A stretch of 64,000 nt of DNA from Boseongicola sp. H5 (lineage in GTDB: Bacteria; Pseudomonadota; Alphaproteobacteria; Rhodobacterales; Rhodobacteraceae), in NCBI GenBank assembly GCA_020622165.1, contig JACNMN010000008.1:124001-188000 (forward strand). Reading direction: 5' to 3'. This document shows positions 17,655 through 26,570 of the stretch, piece after piece (within the stretch, counting starts at the first letter, position 1; each line of letters opens with the position of its first letter). The notes under the pieces were generated by a model. It was not told where the DNA came from. It made no database searches and saw nothing but the letters and a program-made list of their open reading frames with translations. The position numbers were made by a program, and so were the translations under genes.

Positions 17655-20159
17655 ATGACCGAGACCAGCGCACAGACCGAGGGCCCGGTTCTTGCCGAAG
17701 GCGTCGATGAAGAGCCGATCGAGCAGAACCGGCGGCTGTATCACGGCAAGGCCCATCTTCTGGTTGCCATACTGTCCACGGTCTATGCCGGGTTCCATAT
17801 CGCCGCGTTGAACGGCCTGTCGATCGAGGCGATGACCGGACTCGATCTGCCGTTCCTGCCGCAATTCCCCATGGAAACGTGGAATTTCCGCATCGTACAT
17901 ATCGCGGGCGCACTGGCACTCGGTTTTCTGCTGTTTTCGGCCCGGATGTTCGGCGACGACACGAACAGCCGCGCCGGGCTGCCGTCGCTGGCGGGGCTCG
18001 CGCTGCTGATCCCGGCCTTCATCGCCATGTTCACAACCTTTCAGTTCATCACGCTGGTCAGTTCCGGCACGCTTCCGGAAATGGGCGGACTGCCCACATG
18101 GCCGGCTTTCGAAGGCACCGAGATTTACGCGCAGGAGGTCACGTGGTTCGGATTGCCGCTGCTGATCGCGACCTTCGGCGCGATCCTGCTGAGCTGGATC
18201 GAACGGCGCGACCGTGGCCAGTTCGCCACATCCGATATCGTGCTGGCGGTCTGCGCGGTCGTCGTGGCGCTTTATCTCGTGCCCGTCTATTCCACGGCGG
18301 CGCGCAACTCCGTCGGCACGCCCTTCGTACCCATCGGCGTGGCCTTCGCGGCCACCGCAGGTGCCGCGCTTATCCTTGAGCTGACCCGCCGCGTCGCGGG
18401 TCTGGCGCTGGTCGTCATCACCGCCATCTTTCTGGTCTACACCTTCAGCGCGCATCTCCTGCCCGGCATTCTTGCGGTCCAAAGCCCCTTCACGTGGCAA
18501 CGCTTCTTCGGCTTCGTCTATACCGATGCGGGCATTCTGGGGCCGACCACGGCGGTCTCGTCAACCTACATCATCCTGTTCATCATCTTCGCGGCCTTCC
18601 TGCAGGCCTCGAAAGTGGGCGACTATTTCGTGAACTTCGCCTTCGCCGCCGCGGGCCGCGCGCGGGGCGGCCCCGCCAAGGTGGCGATTTTCGCCTCCGG
18701 CCTCATGGGCATGATCAACGGCACCAGTGCGGGCAACGTGGTGGCGACGGGCTCGCTCACCATTCCGCTGATGAAAAAGGTCGGCTATCACAAGAAAACC
18801 GCAGGCGCGATCGAGGCTGCCGCCTCCACCGGCGGCCAGATCATGCCGCCGATCATGGGTGCGGGCGCCTTCATCATGGCCGAGATCACCGGCATCCCCT
18901 ATCAGGAGATCGCGATTGCCGCGATCATCCCCGCCATCCTCTATTTCGTGTCGATCTATTTCATGGTGGATTTCGAAGCCGCGAAACTGGGCATGCGCGG
19001 CATGCGCGAGGATGAACTGCCCAAGTTCCGCGACATGGTGCGCCGTGTCTTCCTGTTCCTGCCGATCATCATCCTGATCGCCGCGCTGTTCATGGGCTAT
19101 TCGGTGATCAGGGCCGGCACGCTGGCGACCGTCGCGGCCATCGTGGTCAGTTGGGCGGTGCCGGAGCATTTCTCGATCAAAGGCAAAGGGGCCTGGTCCG
19201 TCCAGCGCGTGGTGGTTCTGGCGATCACGGCGCTCACCGTGCTCATGACCATCACCTGGTTCCTGACGCCGACCGCCGAGCCGACTGTCGGCCCGTCGGA
19301 AACCGGTGCGTTCCTGCGCAGACTGGCCGAGATCACCGGCGTCTTCATCGCGGCGGGCTTCGTCTATATCTCGGTGCTGGAGTTCTCCAGGCCCGACAGC
19401 GTCGTCGGCCTTGCAGTCAGGGGGACGATCCGCGCGCTGGAGCTTGCGGGCGTCATGTCGATCCAGATCATCGCCGTCTGCGCCTGTGCCGGCATCATTG
19501 TGGGCGTCATCAGCCTCACCGGGGTGGGCGCGCGGTTCTCCTCTGTCCTGCTCGATCTGGCCGGGGTCAGCCAGATTCTGGCTCTGTTCTTCGCCATGTG
19601 CATCGCGATCCTGCTTGGCATGGGCATGCCCACAACGGCGGCCTATGCGGTGGCCGCCTCGGTCGTGGCACCCGGCCTGATCCAGCTTGGCATTCCCACG
19701 CTGACGGCGCATTTCTTCGTGTTCTATTTCGCCGTGGTTTCGGCCATCACGCCACCCGTGGCGCTGGCCAGCTACGCCGCCGCGGGGATATCGGGCGCCA
19801 ATCCGATGGAAACCTCCGTCGCCTCGTTCAAGATCGGCATCGCCGCCTTCATCGTGCCGTTCATGTTCTTCTACAACTCCGCCATTCTGATGGACGGGAC
19901 ATGGCTCGAAGTGATCCGGGCGGCGCTCACCGCCATATTCGGCGTGTTCCTGCTGTCGGCCGGGGTGCAGGGCTGGTTCCTCGGCGGGCGGACCGTGTGG
20001 TTCCTGCGCGTGGCCCTCGTTCTTGCTGCCCTCTTCATGATAGCAGGCGGATTGGTCACCGATCTGATCGGGGTCGCCATCGCCGCCGCCATCTTCTTCA
20101 TACAGCGGGTGGTAAAGCCGTCTCCCGATGCGACGATCTCGGTGCGCGGCGCCGACTGA
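17655..20159 (+). CDS. TRAP transporter fused permease (4TM/12TM)
   Basis: An 834-residue integral membrane protein of about 18-20 helices joining the small (DctQ-like) and large (DctM-like) TRAP subunits. The large-subunit part has the characteristic GMGMPTTAAYAVAASVVAPGL and SAITPPVALASYAAAGISGANP stretches. A C-terminal DUF3394-type tail follows. TRAP carriers use ion gradients to import substrate from a periplasmic binding protein, here the TAXI protein at 15090-16085. The start at 17655 (MTETSAQTEGPV) has GGGGGG upstream; earlier in-frame starts encode unrelated sequence. Confidence 0.93.
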   Translation: MTETSAQTEGPVLAEGVDEEPIEQNRRLYHGKAHLLVAILSTVYAGFHIAALNGLSIEAMTGLDLPFLPQFPMETWNFRIVHIAGALALGFLLFSARMFGDDTNSRAGLPSLAGLALLIPAFIAMFTTFQFITLVSSGTLPEMGGLPTWPAFEGTEIYAQEVTWFGLPLLIATFGAILLSWIERRDRGQFATSDIVLAVCAVVVALYLVPVYSTAARNSVGTPFVPIGVAFAATAGAALILELTRRVAGLALVVITAIFLVYTFSAHLLPGILAVQSPFTWQRFFGFVYTDAGILGPTTAVSSTYIILFIIFAAFLQASKVGDYFVNFAFAAAGRARGGPAKVAIFASGLMGMINGTSAGNVVATGSLTIPLMKKVGYHKKTAGAIEAAASTGGQIMPPIMGAGAFIMAEITGIPYQEIAIAAIIPAILYFVSIYFMVDFEAAKLGMRGMREDELPKFRDMVRRVFLFLPIIILIAALFMGYSVIRAGTLATVAAIVVSWAVPEHFSIKGKGAWSVQRVVVLAITALTVLMTITWFLTPTAEPTVGPSETGAFLRRLAEITGVFIAAGFVYISVLEFSRPDSVVGLAVRGTIRALELAGVMSIQIIAVCACAGIIVGVISLTGVGARFSSVLLDLAGVSQILALFFAMCIAILLGMGMPTTAAYAVAASVVAPGLIQLGIPTLTAHFFVFYFAVVSAITPPVALASYAAAGISGANPMETSVASFKIGIAAFIVPFMFFYNSAILMDGTWLEVIRAALTAIFGVFLLSAGVQGWFLGGRTVWFLRVALVLAALFMIAGGLVTDLIGVAIAAAIFFIQRVVKPSPDATISVRGAD

Positions 20160-20238
20160 ACCCCGGACCGCGCAACCGGACCACATCTCAATCCCCGTCC
20201 CCGCCGTGTCCGGCGGGCTCCTTCGGCCTTCGTTTCAG

Positions 20239-21405
20239 ATGCAGCATCTCAGTCAGTCCCCCACCGATCCGGGTTTCGTGCAGAACCCCTACCCGTTCTA
20301 TGACCGCGCCCGCCGGGCCGGGCCGCTCTTCCGTTGGACGGACTACGATCTGATCTGCGCCACCACGCATGAGGCCGTGAACACGCTCCTGCGGGATCGC
20401 CGTTTCGGGCGCGAGCCGGTCGCGCCTCCGCCCGTCCCCGAGCATCTGGCCCCGTTTTACGCGGTCGAGGCGCATTCCATGCTGGAACTGGAGCCGCCGC
20501 GCCACACCCGCCTGCGCAGCCTGGTCCTTCGCGCCTTCACCTCGCGCCGGATCAAGGCGCTGGCGCCTGAAATCGCCGCGCTGACCCATCAGCTAGTCGA
20601 TGCCTTTCCCGAGGGCGAAAGCGATCTTCTCGATACGCTGGCCCGGCCCCTGCCGGTCACGATCATCGCCCGGCTTCTGGGTGTGCCCGAGGGCATGGCG
20701 CCGGATCTGCTGCGTTGGTCGAATGCGATGGTGGGCATGTATCAGGCCGGCCGCACCCGCGCCGACGAGGAGGCCGCCGTCGCCGCGACCGAGGCTTTCG
20801 TGGCGTTCATGCGCGACTATGTCGGCAAGCGCCGCTCGGACCCCCGCGACGACCTGATCAGCCATCTTATCGCCGCCGAGGAGGACGGGGAGAAACTCTC
20901 CACCGACGAGTTGATCACCACCTGTGTCCTGCTCCTGAATGCCGGGCATGAAGCGACGGTTCATGCCATCGGAAACGGTGTGAAACTCTGCCTGGAAACC
21001 GGCGCGCGGCCCGGGGAACACCCCGATCTTCTGGTCGAAGAGGTCCTGCGCTACGACCCGCCGCTCCACCTCTTCACCCGGTATGTCTATGAAGAGGTGG
21101 AGGTTTTCGGCCATACCTTCCGCCGGGGTGACGAGGTCGGCCTGCTGCTGGCCTCCGCCGGGCGAGACCCTGCGGCCTATGCCGACGCGGACCGGTTCCT
21201 GCCCGACCGCCGGGACGGCCCCGCCAATCTGGCCTTCGGGGCGGGGCTACATTTTTGCGTGGGCGCGCCGCTGGCGCGTCTGGAGATGCAGATTGCCCTG
21301 CCGATCCTCTTCGACCGCTGTCCGGATCTGCGTCTGATCGCGACGCCGGCCTATGCGGACATCTACCATTTCCACGGGCTGGAGCGCCTGACCGTGGCCC
21401 CGTGA
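20239..21405 (+). CDS. Cytochrome P450
   Basis: A 388-residue soluble bacterial P450. Visible motifs are the oxygen-binding I-helix NAGHEATVH, the ExxR helix EEVLRY and the heme loop FGAGLHFCVGAPLARLE with the axial Cys at residue 340. P450s oxidise hydrophobic or aromatic substrates and need a ferredoxin and reductase; neither is encoded nearby. The substrate is unknown. The start at 20239 (MQHLSQSPTDPGF) fits the family N-terminus but has no clear ribosome binding site. It follows the TRAP permease by 79 bp and could share its transcript. Confidence 0.93.
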   Translation: MQHLSQSPTDPGFVQNPYPFYDRARRAGPLFRWTDYDLICATTHEAVNTLLRDRRFGREPVAPPPVPEHLAPFYAVEAHSMLELEPPRHTRLRSLVLRAFTSRRIKALAPEIAALTHQLVDAFPEGESDLLDTLARPLPVTIIARLLGVPEGMAPDLLRWSNAMVGMYQAGRTRADEEAAVAATEAFVAFMRDYVGKRRSDPRDDLISHLIAAEEDGEKLSTDELITTCVLLLNAGHEATVHAIGNGVKLCLETGARPGEHPDLLVEEVLRYDPPLHLFTRYVYEEVEVFGHTFRRGDEVGLLLASAGRDPAAYADADRFLPDRRDGPANLAFGAGLHFCVGAPLARLEMQIALPILFDRCPDLRLIATPAYADIYHFHGLERLTVAP

Positions 21406-21415
21406 TGGGCGCGTG

Positions 21416-22165
21416 TCACTCGAACCGGATGCTGGCGCTGACGCCGCCATCGGTGGTGCGTGTAGCGGGGTTGCCCAGCACCCGGACAGAGGCCCCGGCC
21501 CGCGCCTGCACCGAGGCGGATTGATCGGCGTAGCCCAGGGCGCTTGCCCCCGCGCGTGCGGATATCGACAGCGTGTGGCATTCAAACGCGCCCGCATCCA
21601 ATCGGGCGCCGGCGCGAACATCCGCATTCAGATCGGTGCAGTTGCCCGCAAGCTGCATGGTGGCACCGCTTTGCACCTGAACATCCGTTTGTCCGGCCGC
21701 GCCTTCGAATTGCAGGCGTGCGCCGGAAGCGGCCCGAAGCGAGCTCTGCTCTGCCTCTACCCCTTCGATGTCCAGCGACGCGCCCGATTGCGCCTGTGCC
21801 TCGAACCGCTCCGTCACCGGCACAGCCGCCGTTACCGCCGAGCCGGAACGCGATACGATCCTCGACAGAACCGGCATCTGGATATCCACCTCGAAGCGGT
21901 CCCGGTCGTTCAGCGAAGGTTGAAGCCACGGGGTTTCCCGCTCGATCCGCAGCACATCGCCATCCTGCTCGATCACAAGCCGGTCGATATCGCCGCGCCG
22001 TGCCGTCGCCTCCACCCGGAACGGGCCCTCGCGCAATGTCGCAACGATGCCTTCGGCCACCTCCACCTGCGTGAAGTCCTTGACCTCGAATACCCTGTCC
22101 TCTGCTACCGCAGTGCCGGCGATCATGATCGCGGCAGCGGCTCCCAGGCTCAAACGCATGAACAT
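21416..22165 (-). CDS. DUF2807 (head GIN domain) secreted protein
   Basis: A 249-residue protein with a signal peptide (MFMRLSLGAAAAIMIAGTAVAE). It is followed by a beta-helical DUF2807 domain made of short repeats such as AQSGASLDIEG, AASGARLQFEG, VQSGATMQLAG and ARAGASALGYA. DUF2807 proteins are periplasmic or outer-surface and of unknown function. It ends 10 bp from the end of the convergent P450 gene and starts 119 bp from uvrA. A perfect dyad lies just before the start. Confidence 0.85.
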   Translation of the reverse strand: MFMRLSLGAAAAIMIAGTAVAEDRVFEVKDFTQVEVAEGIVATLREGPFRVEATARRGDIDRLVIEQDGDVLRIERETPWLQPSLNDRDRFEVDIQMPVLSRIVSRSGSAVTAAVPVTERFEAQAQSGASLDIEGVEAEQSSLRAASGARLQFEGAAGQTDVQVQSGATMQLAGNCTDLNADVRAGARLDAGAFECHTLSISARAGASALGYADQSASVQARAGASVRVLGNPATRTTDGGVSASIRFE

Positions 22166-22182
22166 CCCGAAATTCTCCCTGT

Positions 22183-22199
22183 CTCACAAAATGTGAGAA
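22183..22199. promoter_or_regulatory. 17-bp perfect dyad before the DUF2807 gene
   Basis: TCTCACA-AAA-TGTGAGA, 18 bp upstream of the ATG at 22165, between the promoter region and ribosome binding site. It is placed like a repressor site. The regulator is unknown. Confidence 0.5.
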
Positions 22200-22284
22200 A
22201 GAGGTATGTAAATAGATTTAACATTCAAGATCCCGCGGGTGGAATTTCCGCAAGGCCACCCAAGGGCCGGAGGATTGCAAGGCG

Positions 22285-25164
22285 CTATTCTGCGGCGACC
22301 CGTTGCTTCAACATCGCCGCCAGATAGCGGCCGGTATGGGAGCGCTCCTCCAGCGCCACATCCTCGGGCGTGCCCTCGGCCACGATCCGGCCGCCGCCAT
22401 CCCCGCCTTCGGGACCGATATCAATGATCCAGTCCGCGGTCTTGACCACGTCCAGATTGTGTTCGATCACGATGACGGTGTTGCCCTGCTCCACCAATTC
22501 GTGAAGCACCTCCAGCAGTTTTCGAACATCTTCGAAGTGCAGCCCGGTGGTGGGCTCGTCCAGAATATACAAAGTCCGACCTGTGGAGCGTTTGGCAAGC
22601 TCCTTGGAGAGTTTGACGCGCTGCGCCTCCCCGCCCGAGAGCGTCGTGGCCTGCTGGCCCACCTTGATATAGCCCAGGCCCACCCTGACAAGTGCATCCA
22701 TCTTTTCGCGAATGCTGGGGACCGCCTTGAAGAACTCCTGCGCATCCTCGACCGTCATGTCGAGCACATCGGCAATGGATTTTCCCTTGAAGCGGATTTC
22801 CAGCGTCTCGCGATTGTACCGCGCGCCCTTGCAGGTCTCGCAGGTGACATAGACATCGGGCAGGAAATGCATCTCGATCTTGATGACGCCGTCGCCCTGG
22901 CAGGCCTCGCAGCGTCCGCCTTTCACGTTGAAACTGAAGCGCCCGGGCTTGTAGCCCCGCGCCTTGGATTCCGGCAGGCCGGCAAACCAGTCGCGGATCG
23001 GGGTGAAGGCCCCGGTATAGGTGGCCGGGTTCGAGCGCGGCGTGCGCCCGATAGGCCGCTGGTCGATGTCGATCACCTTGTCGAGATGCTCCAGCCCCTT
23101 GATCGTCTCGCAGGGCGCAGGCGTCTGGCGCGCGCCGTTCAGCTTCATCGAGGCGGTCTTGAACAGCGTCTCGATGGTCAGCGTAGATTTGCCGCCGCCC
23201 GACACACCCGTCACGCAGACGAATTTGCCCAAGGGGAAATCGACCGTCACATCCTGCAGATTGTTGCCCGTGGCCTTGACCACGGTGACCTTCTTCATGT
23301 TGCCCTTGCGCCGGGTCGCCGGCACCGCGATCTTGCGCGTGCCCGACAGATACTGCCCGGTGATCGACGCCGCATCGCTCATGATCTGCGCCGGCGTTCC
23401 CTGGCTGACGATCTGCCCGCCATGCACCCCCGCCCCGGGGCCGATATCGAAGACATAATCCGCCTCGCGGATCGCCTCCTCGTCATGTTCGACCACGATC
23501 ACCGTATTGCCCGCATCGCGCAGGTTCTTCAGCGTGGTCAGCAGCCGGTCATTGTCGCGCTGATGCAGACCGATGGAGGGTTCGTCCAGCACGTAAAGCA
23601 CGCCCTGCAGGCCCGATCCGATCTGGCTGGCCAGACGGATTCGCTGCGACTCCCCGCCCGAAAGCGTGCCCGCATTGCGGCTCAACGTCAGGTATTCCAG
23701 CCCCACATTGTTCAGAAACCCCAGACGTTCGCGGATTTCCTTCAGGATCGCGCGGGCGATCTCGTTTCTCTGATCGCTCAGATGCTCGGGCACCTGCGCG
23801 CACCAATCGGCGGCCTCCCGGATGCTCATCTGCACCACTTCGCCCACATGCAGAAGCTTTCCCTGCCCGCCTCCGGCAGGACCGATCTTCACGGCAAGGG
23901 CTTCGGGGCGTAGACGGAAGCCGCCGCAGGTGCCGCAGGGGCGATTGTTCTGATAACGCTCGAATTCTTCCCGGATCCACGCGCTGTCGGTCTCGCGATA
24001 GCGGCGCTCCATGTTGGGGATCACACCTTCGAAGGTGCGTTTCACCTGATAGACCCGTCCGCCCTCGTCATAGCGGAACTGGATTTCCTGCTCCCCCGAT
24101 CCGCGCAGGAACACATCCTGGATTTCTTTGGGAATGTCCTTCCACGGGGTCTTGGCGGCAAAGCCGTAGTGATCGGCAATGGCCTGGATCGTTTGCAGGA
24201 AGTAGGGCGATTTGCCCTTGCGCCATGGGGCCAGCGCACCGTCTTCGAGGGTCAGCGCGGCATCCGGCACCACCAGCCGTTCGTCGAAGAACAACTCCAC
24301 ACCCAGCCCGTCACAGGACGGGCAGGCCCCGAAGGGCGCGTTGAAGGAAAAGAGCCGCGGCTCGATCTCGGGGATCGTGAAGCCACTGACCGGGCAGGCA
24401 AAATTCTCGGAAAAGGTGATCCGCTCTGGCTCGCCGTCCTTCGGTGCCGTTTCCAGAATGGCGATCCCGTCCGCAAGGTCGAGGGCGGTCCGGAAACTGT
24501 CGGCCAGCCGCGTCTCGGCCCCTTCGCGCACCACGATCCGGTCGACCACAACATCGATGTCGTGCCGGAATTTCTTGTCCAACGTGGGCGGCTCATCAAG
24601 CTCGTAAAACTGCCCGTCGACCTTCACCCGCTGAAATCCCTGCTTGCGCAGCTCAAGGAATTCCTTGCGGTATTCGCCCTTCCGGTCGCGGATGATCGGC
24701 GCCAGAAGGTACCCGCGCGTCCCCGCTTCCAGCGCCATCACCCGGTCGACCATGTCCTGAACCTGCTGCGCCTCGATCGGCAGGCCCGTGGCCGGGCTGT
24801 AGGGCGTTCCGACACGGGCGAAAAGCAGGCGCATGTAATCGTAGATCTCGGTGACGGTACCGACGGTCGAGCGCGGGTTCTTGCTGGTCGTCTTCTGTTC
24901 GATGGAAATCGCGGGCGACAGGCCGCTGATATGATCCACATCCGGCTTTTCCATCATATCGAGGAATTGCCGCGCATAGGCCGACAGCGACTCCACATAG
25001 CGGCGCTGCCCCTCGGCATAGATCGTATCGAAGGCCAGACTGGATTTGCCCGAGCCGGAAAGCCCGGTGATCACCACCAGTTCATCCCGCGGGATATCCA
25101 CATCGATATTCTTCAGGTTGTGCTCGCGCGCGCCGCGCACTTCGATATTTTTCAGCTCAGCCAT
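22285..25164 (-). CDS. uvrA: Excinuclease ABC subunit A
   Basis: UvrA recognises bulky DNA lesions and loads UvrB in nucleotide excision repair. The 959-residue protein has two ABC ATPase modules: Walker [10 protein letters not shown] near residue 36 and GVSGGGKST in the second half, with signature LSGGESQRI and LSGGEAQRV. The second zinc site is intact ([10 protein letters not shown] ... CETCKG). In the first zinc site the second Cys is replaced (ACPVSGF ... GACPSC), a variant also common in alphaproteobacteria. The codon at 25167 is TTG, so the start is the ATG at 25164. An SOS-type box and promoter precede it. Confidence 0.97.
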   Translation of the reverse strand: MAELKNIEVRGAREHNLKNIDVDIPRDELVVITGLSGSGKSSLAFDTIYAEGQRRYVESLSAYARQFLDMMEKPDVDHISGLSPAISIEQKTTSKNPRSTVGTVTEIYDYMRLLFARVGTPYSPATGLPIEAQQVQDMVDRVMALEAGTRGYLLAPIIRDRKGEYRKEFLELRKQGFQRVKVDGQFYELDEPPTLDKKFRHDIDVVVDRIVVREGAETRLADSFRTALDLADGIAILETAPKDGEPERITFSENFACPVSGFTIPEIEPRLFSFNAPFGACPSCDGLGVELFFDERLVVPDAALTLEDGALAPWRKGKSPYFLQTIQAIADHYGFAAKTPWKDIPKEIQDVFLRGSGEQEIQFRYDEGGRVYQVKRTFEGVIPNMERRYRETDSAWIREEFERYQNNRPCGTCGGFRLRPEALAVKIGPAGGGQGKLLHVGEVVQMSIREAADWCAQVPEHLSDQRNEIARAILKEIRERLGFLNNVGLEYLTLSRNAGTLSGGESQRIRLASQIGSGLQGVLYVLDEPSIGLHQRDNDRLLTTLKNLRDAGNTVIVVEHDEEAIREADYVFDIGPGAGVHGGQIVSQGTPAQIMSDAASITGQYLSGTRKIAVPATRRKGNMKKVTVVKATGNNLQDVTVDFPLGKFVCVTGVSGGGKSTLTIETLFKTASMKLNGARQTPAPCETIKGLEHLDKVIDIDQRPIGRTPRSNPATYTGAFTPIRDWFAGLPESKARGYKPGRFSFNVKGGRCEACQGDGVIKIEMHFLPDVYVTCETCKGARYNRETLEIRFKGKSIADVLDMTVEDAQEFFKAVPSIREKMDALVRVGLGYIKVGQQATTLSGGEAQRVKLSKELAKRSTGRTLYILDEPTTGLHFEDVRKLLEVLHELVEQGNTVIVIEHNLDVVKTADWIIDIGPEGGDGGGRIVAEGTPEDVALEERSHTGRYLAAMLKQRVAAE

Positions 25165-25190
25165 CAAGGCCCCCGTTTGCCGCTGGCTAA

Positions 25191-25219
25191 CACATAGGCG
25201 AGCCCGCCTGAGTCTCCAA
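25191..25219 (-). promoter_or_regulatory. Candidate promoter of uvrA
   Basis: TTGGAG (25214-25219) and TATGTG (25191-25196) on the minus strand with a 17-bp spacer, 27 bp before the ATG. Confidence 0.5.
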
Positions 25220-25230
25220 CGAAAATGTGC

Positions 25231-25245
25231 GAACGAAGAGCGAAC
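25231..25245 (-). promoter_or_regulatory. LexA (SOS) box of the alphaproteobacterial type
   Basis: GAAC-N7-GAAC on the plus strand, i.e. GTTC-N7-GTTC toward uvrA. This is an exact match to the alphaproteobacterial LexA operator. It lies 12 bp upstream of the candidate -35. Confidence 0.8.
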
Positions 25246-25260
25246 ATGCTGACAGGATTG

Positions 25261-26421
25261 TCAGCGCTGGGCAACCCGGCCTCTTATCCACAGGATCGAG
25301 CCGAGCCCGGCGGCCATGATCACCACCGTAATCGCGACCAGTCCGGCCAGACCGCCCGCTGCCATGGCGGCCGCAAAAATCGGGCTGCCGGCGGATGTGC
25401 CGACATTTCCAAGCTGCGCCAGGGCGCCATTGGCCTCCGCCTGGGCCACCGACGTGTCGTTGAGCGCCGGGATTGCCGCAAAGCTCGCGCCGGGCACCAG
25501 ACCGATGCTGACGAATGTCAGAAACGCGAGCCACGGTTGCGCGATCTGGGGCAGCAGCAAGAGCCCCACCATGCCGATCACCGTGGTGACATAGGACACC
25601 CGCAGGATCACGAAGACCGAGTGCCGCCGCGCCAGCCAGCCCGCCAGAAACGTGCCGCCAAGCGCCGTGAGCGGCAGGATGCTCGCCACAAGGGGGACCG
25701 GCAGATGTCCCGCCACGAAAGGGGCCAGAAAGGTCAGCAACGCCACGAAGATCAAGGTATGCCAGAAAAATCCGAGCGCGGGCGCCAGACGGTGCGGATC
25801 GGAATAGATCGCCCGGTGGGCGGCGACAAAGCCGGGCCATGGCGCGGAAGACGGACCGATCGGCGCGACCATCCGCCAGACCAGTGCGGCCAGCGCCCAG
25901 AACGCCAGTCCATGCAGCATCCAGGCGGCCCCCAGCCCCCCGATCCCGACAAGCACCGGAAGGACAAGGGCGCTGAGCGCGAATGACACACCGAAGAAGC
26001 TGGCCCATAGCGCCATCACCATGGGCTGGTCCCGCAGGCTGCTGATCCGCACCATGAGAACCGGCGCCGCAACCACGATCGCCAGATGCGTGACACCTTC
26101 CAACAGCCGCAATCCGATCAGCACCGGAAAGGGCGGCAGAAGGCTTTGGGCCATCGAAAGGGCGCCGCCCGTCAGCAACGCGGTCAGCAGGACCGGCCTC
26201 GGGCCGAACCGCCCGGCGCCCATGCCCGCGACCGCACCCAGAAAGATACCCGCCACGCCCACGGCGGAGACGACAAGCGCCAGCACCGGCTCGGGCCGGT
26301 CATAGATCGCGCCAAGGGCTTCGAATATCAGGGAAACCTTGCCGAACTGCGCCGCGGCAAACAATCCGGTCACCCAAAGCAGAACAACCTGCGCCCAATC
26401 CGTGCTGACCCGATGCTCCAT
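25261..26421 (-). CDS. MFS transporter
   Basis: A 386-residue, 12-helix major facilitator. The loop motif GMGAGRFGPRPVLL after helix 2 corresponds to the family A-motif GxxxDRxGRR. The substrate is unknown. The start at 26421 (MEHRVSTDWAQVV) was chosen because it lies directly before helix 1; the extra upstream 13 codons look non-coding. Downstream is uvrA, with the SOS box in the gap; no co-transcription is evident. Confidence 0.87.
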   Translation of the reverse strand: MEHRVSTDWAQVVLLWVTGLFAAAQFGKVSLIFEALGAIYDRPEPVLALVVSAVGVAGIFLGAVAGMGAGRFGPRPVLLTALLTGGALSMAQSLLPPFPVLIGLRLLEGVTHLAIVVAAPVLMVRISSLRDQPMVMALWASFFGVSFALSALVLPVLVGIGGLGAAWMLHGLAFWALAALVWRMVAPIGPSSAPWPGFVAAHRAIYSDPHRLAPALGFFWHTLIFVALLTFLAPFVAGHLPVPLVASILPLTALGGTFLAGWLARRHSVFVILRVSYVTTVIGMVGLLLLPQIAQPWLAFLTFVSIGLVPGASFAAIPALNDTSVAQAEANGALAQLGNVGTSAGSPIFAAAMAAGGLAGLVAITVVIMAAGLGSILWIRGRVAQR

Positions 26422-26472
26422 TGTCGCGACATGACAGCGGGGCGCCGGACGGTCAACCACCCGATCGCAGAC

Positions 26473-26501
26473 TTCACAAATGACCCGACCCGGCCTAGCA
26501 T
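26473..26501 (+). promoter_or_regulatory. Candidate promoter of the VWA gene
   Basis: TTCACA (26473-26478), 17-bp spacer, TAGCAT (26496-26501). Confidence 0.4.
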
Positions 26502-26570
26502 TCTCCGCATATTCACGCCGTGCGGCAGGCGCGGCACTCGTATTTTGATATCGAATATGGAGTTTTCGCC

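Noticed and set aside
18561-20186. Long minus-strand frame over the TRAP permease
   Set aside because: Antisense to a well-defined membrane protein; hydrophilic residues mirror its membrane codons.
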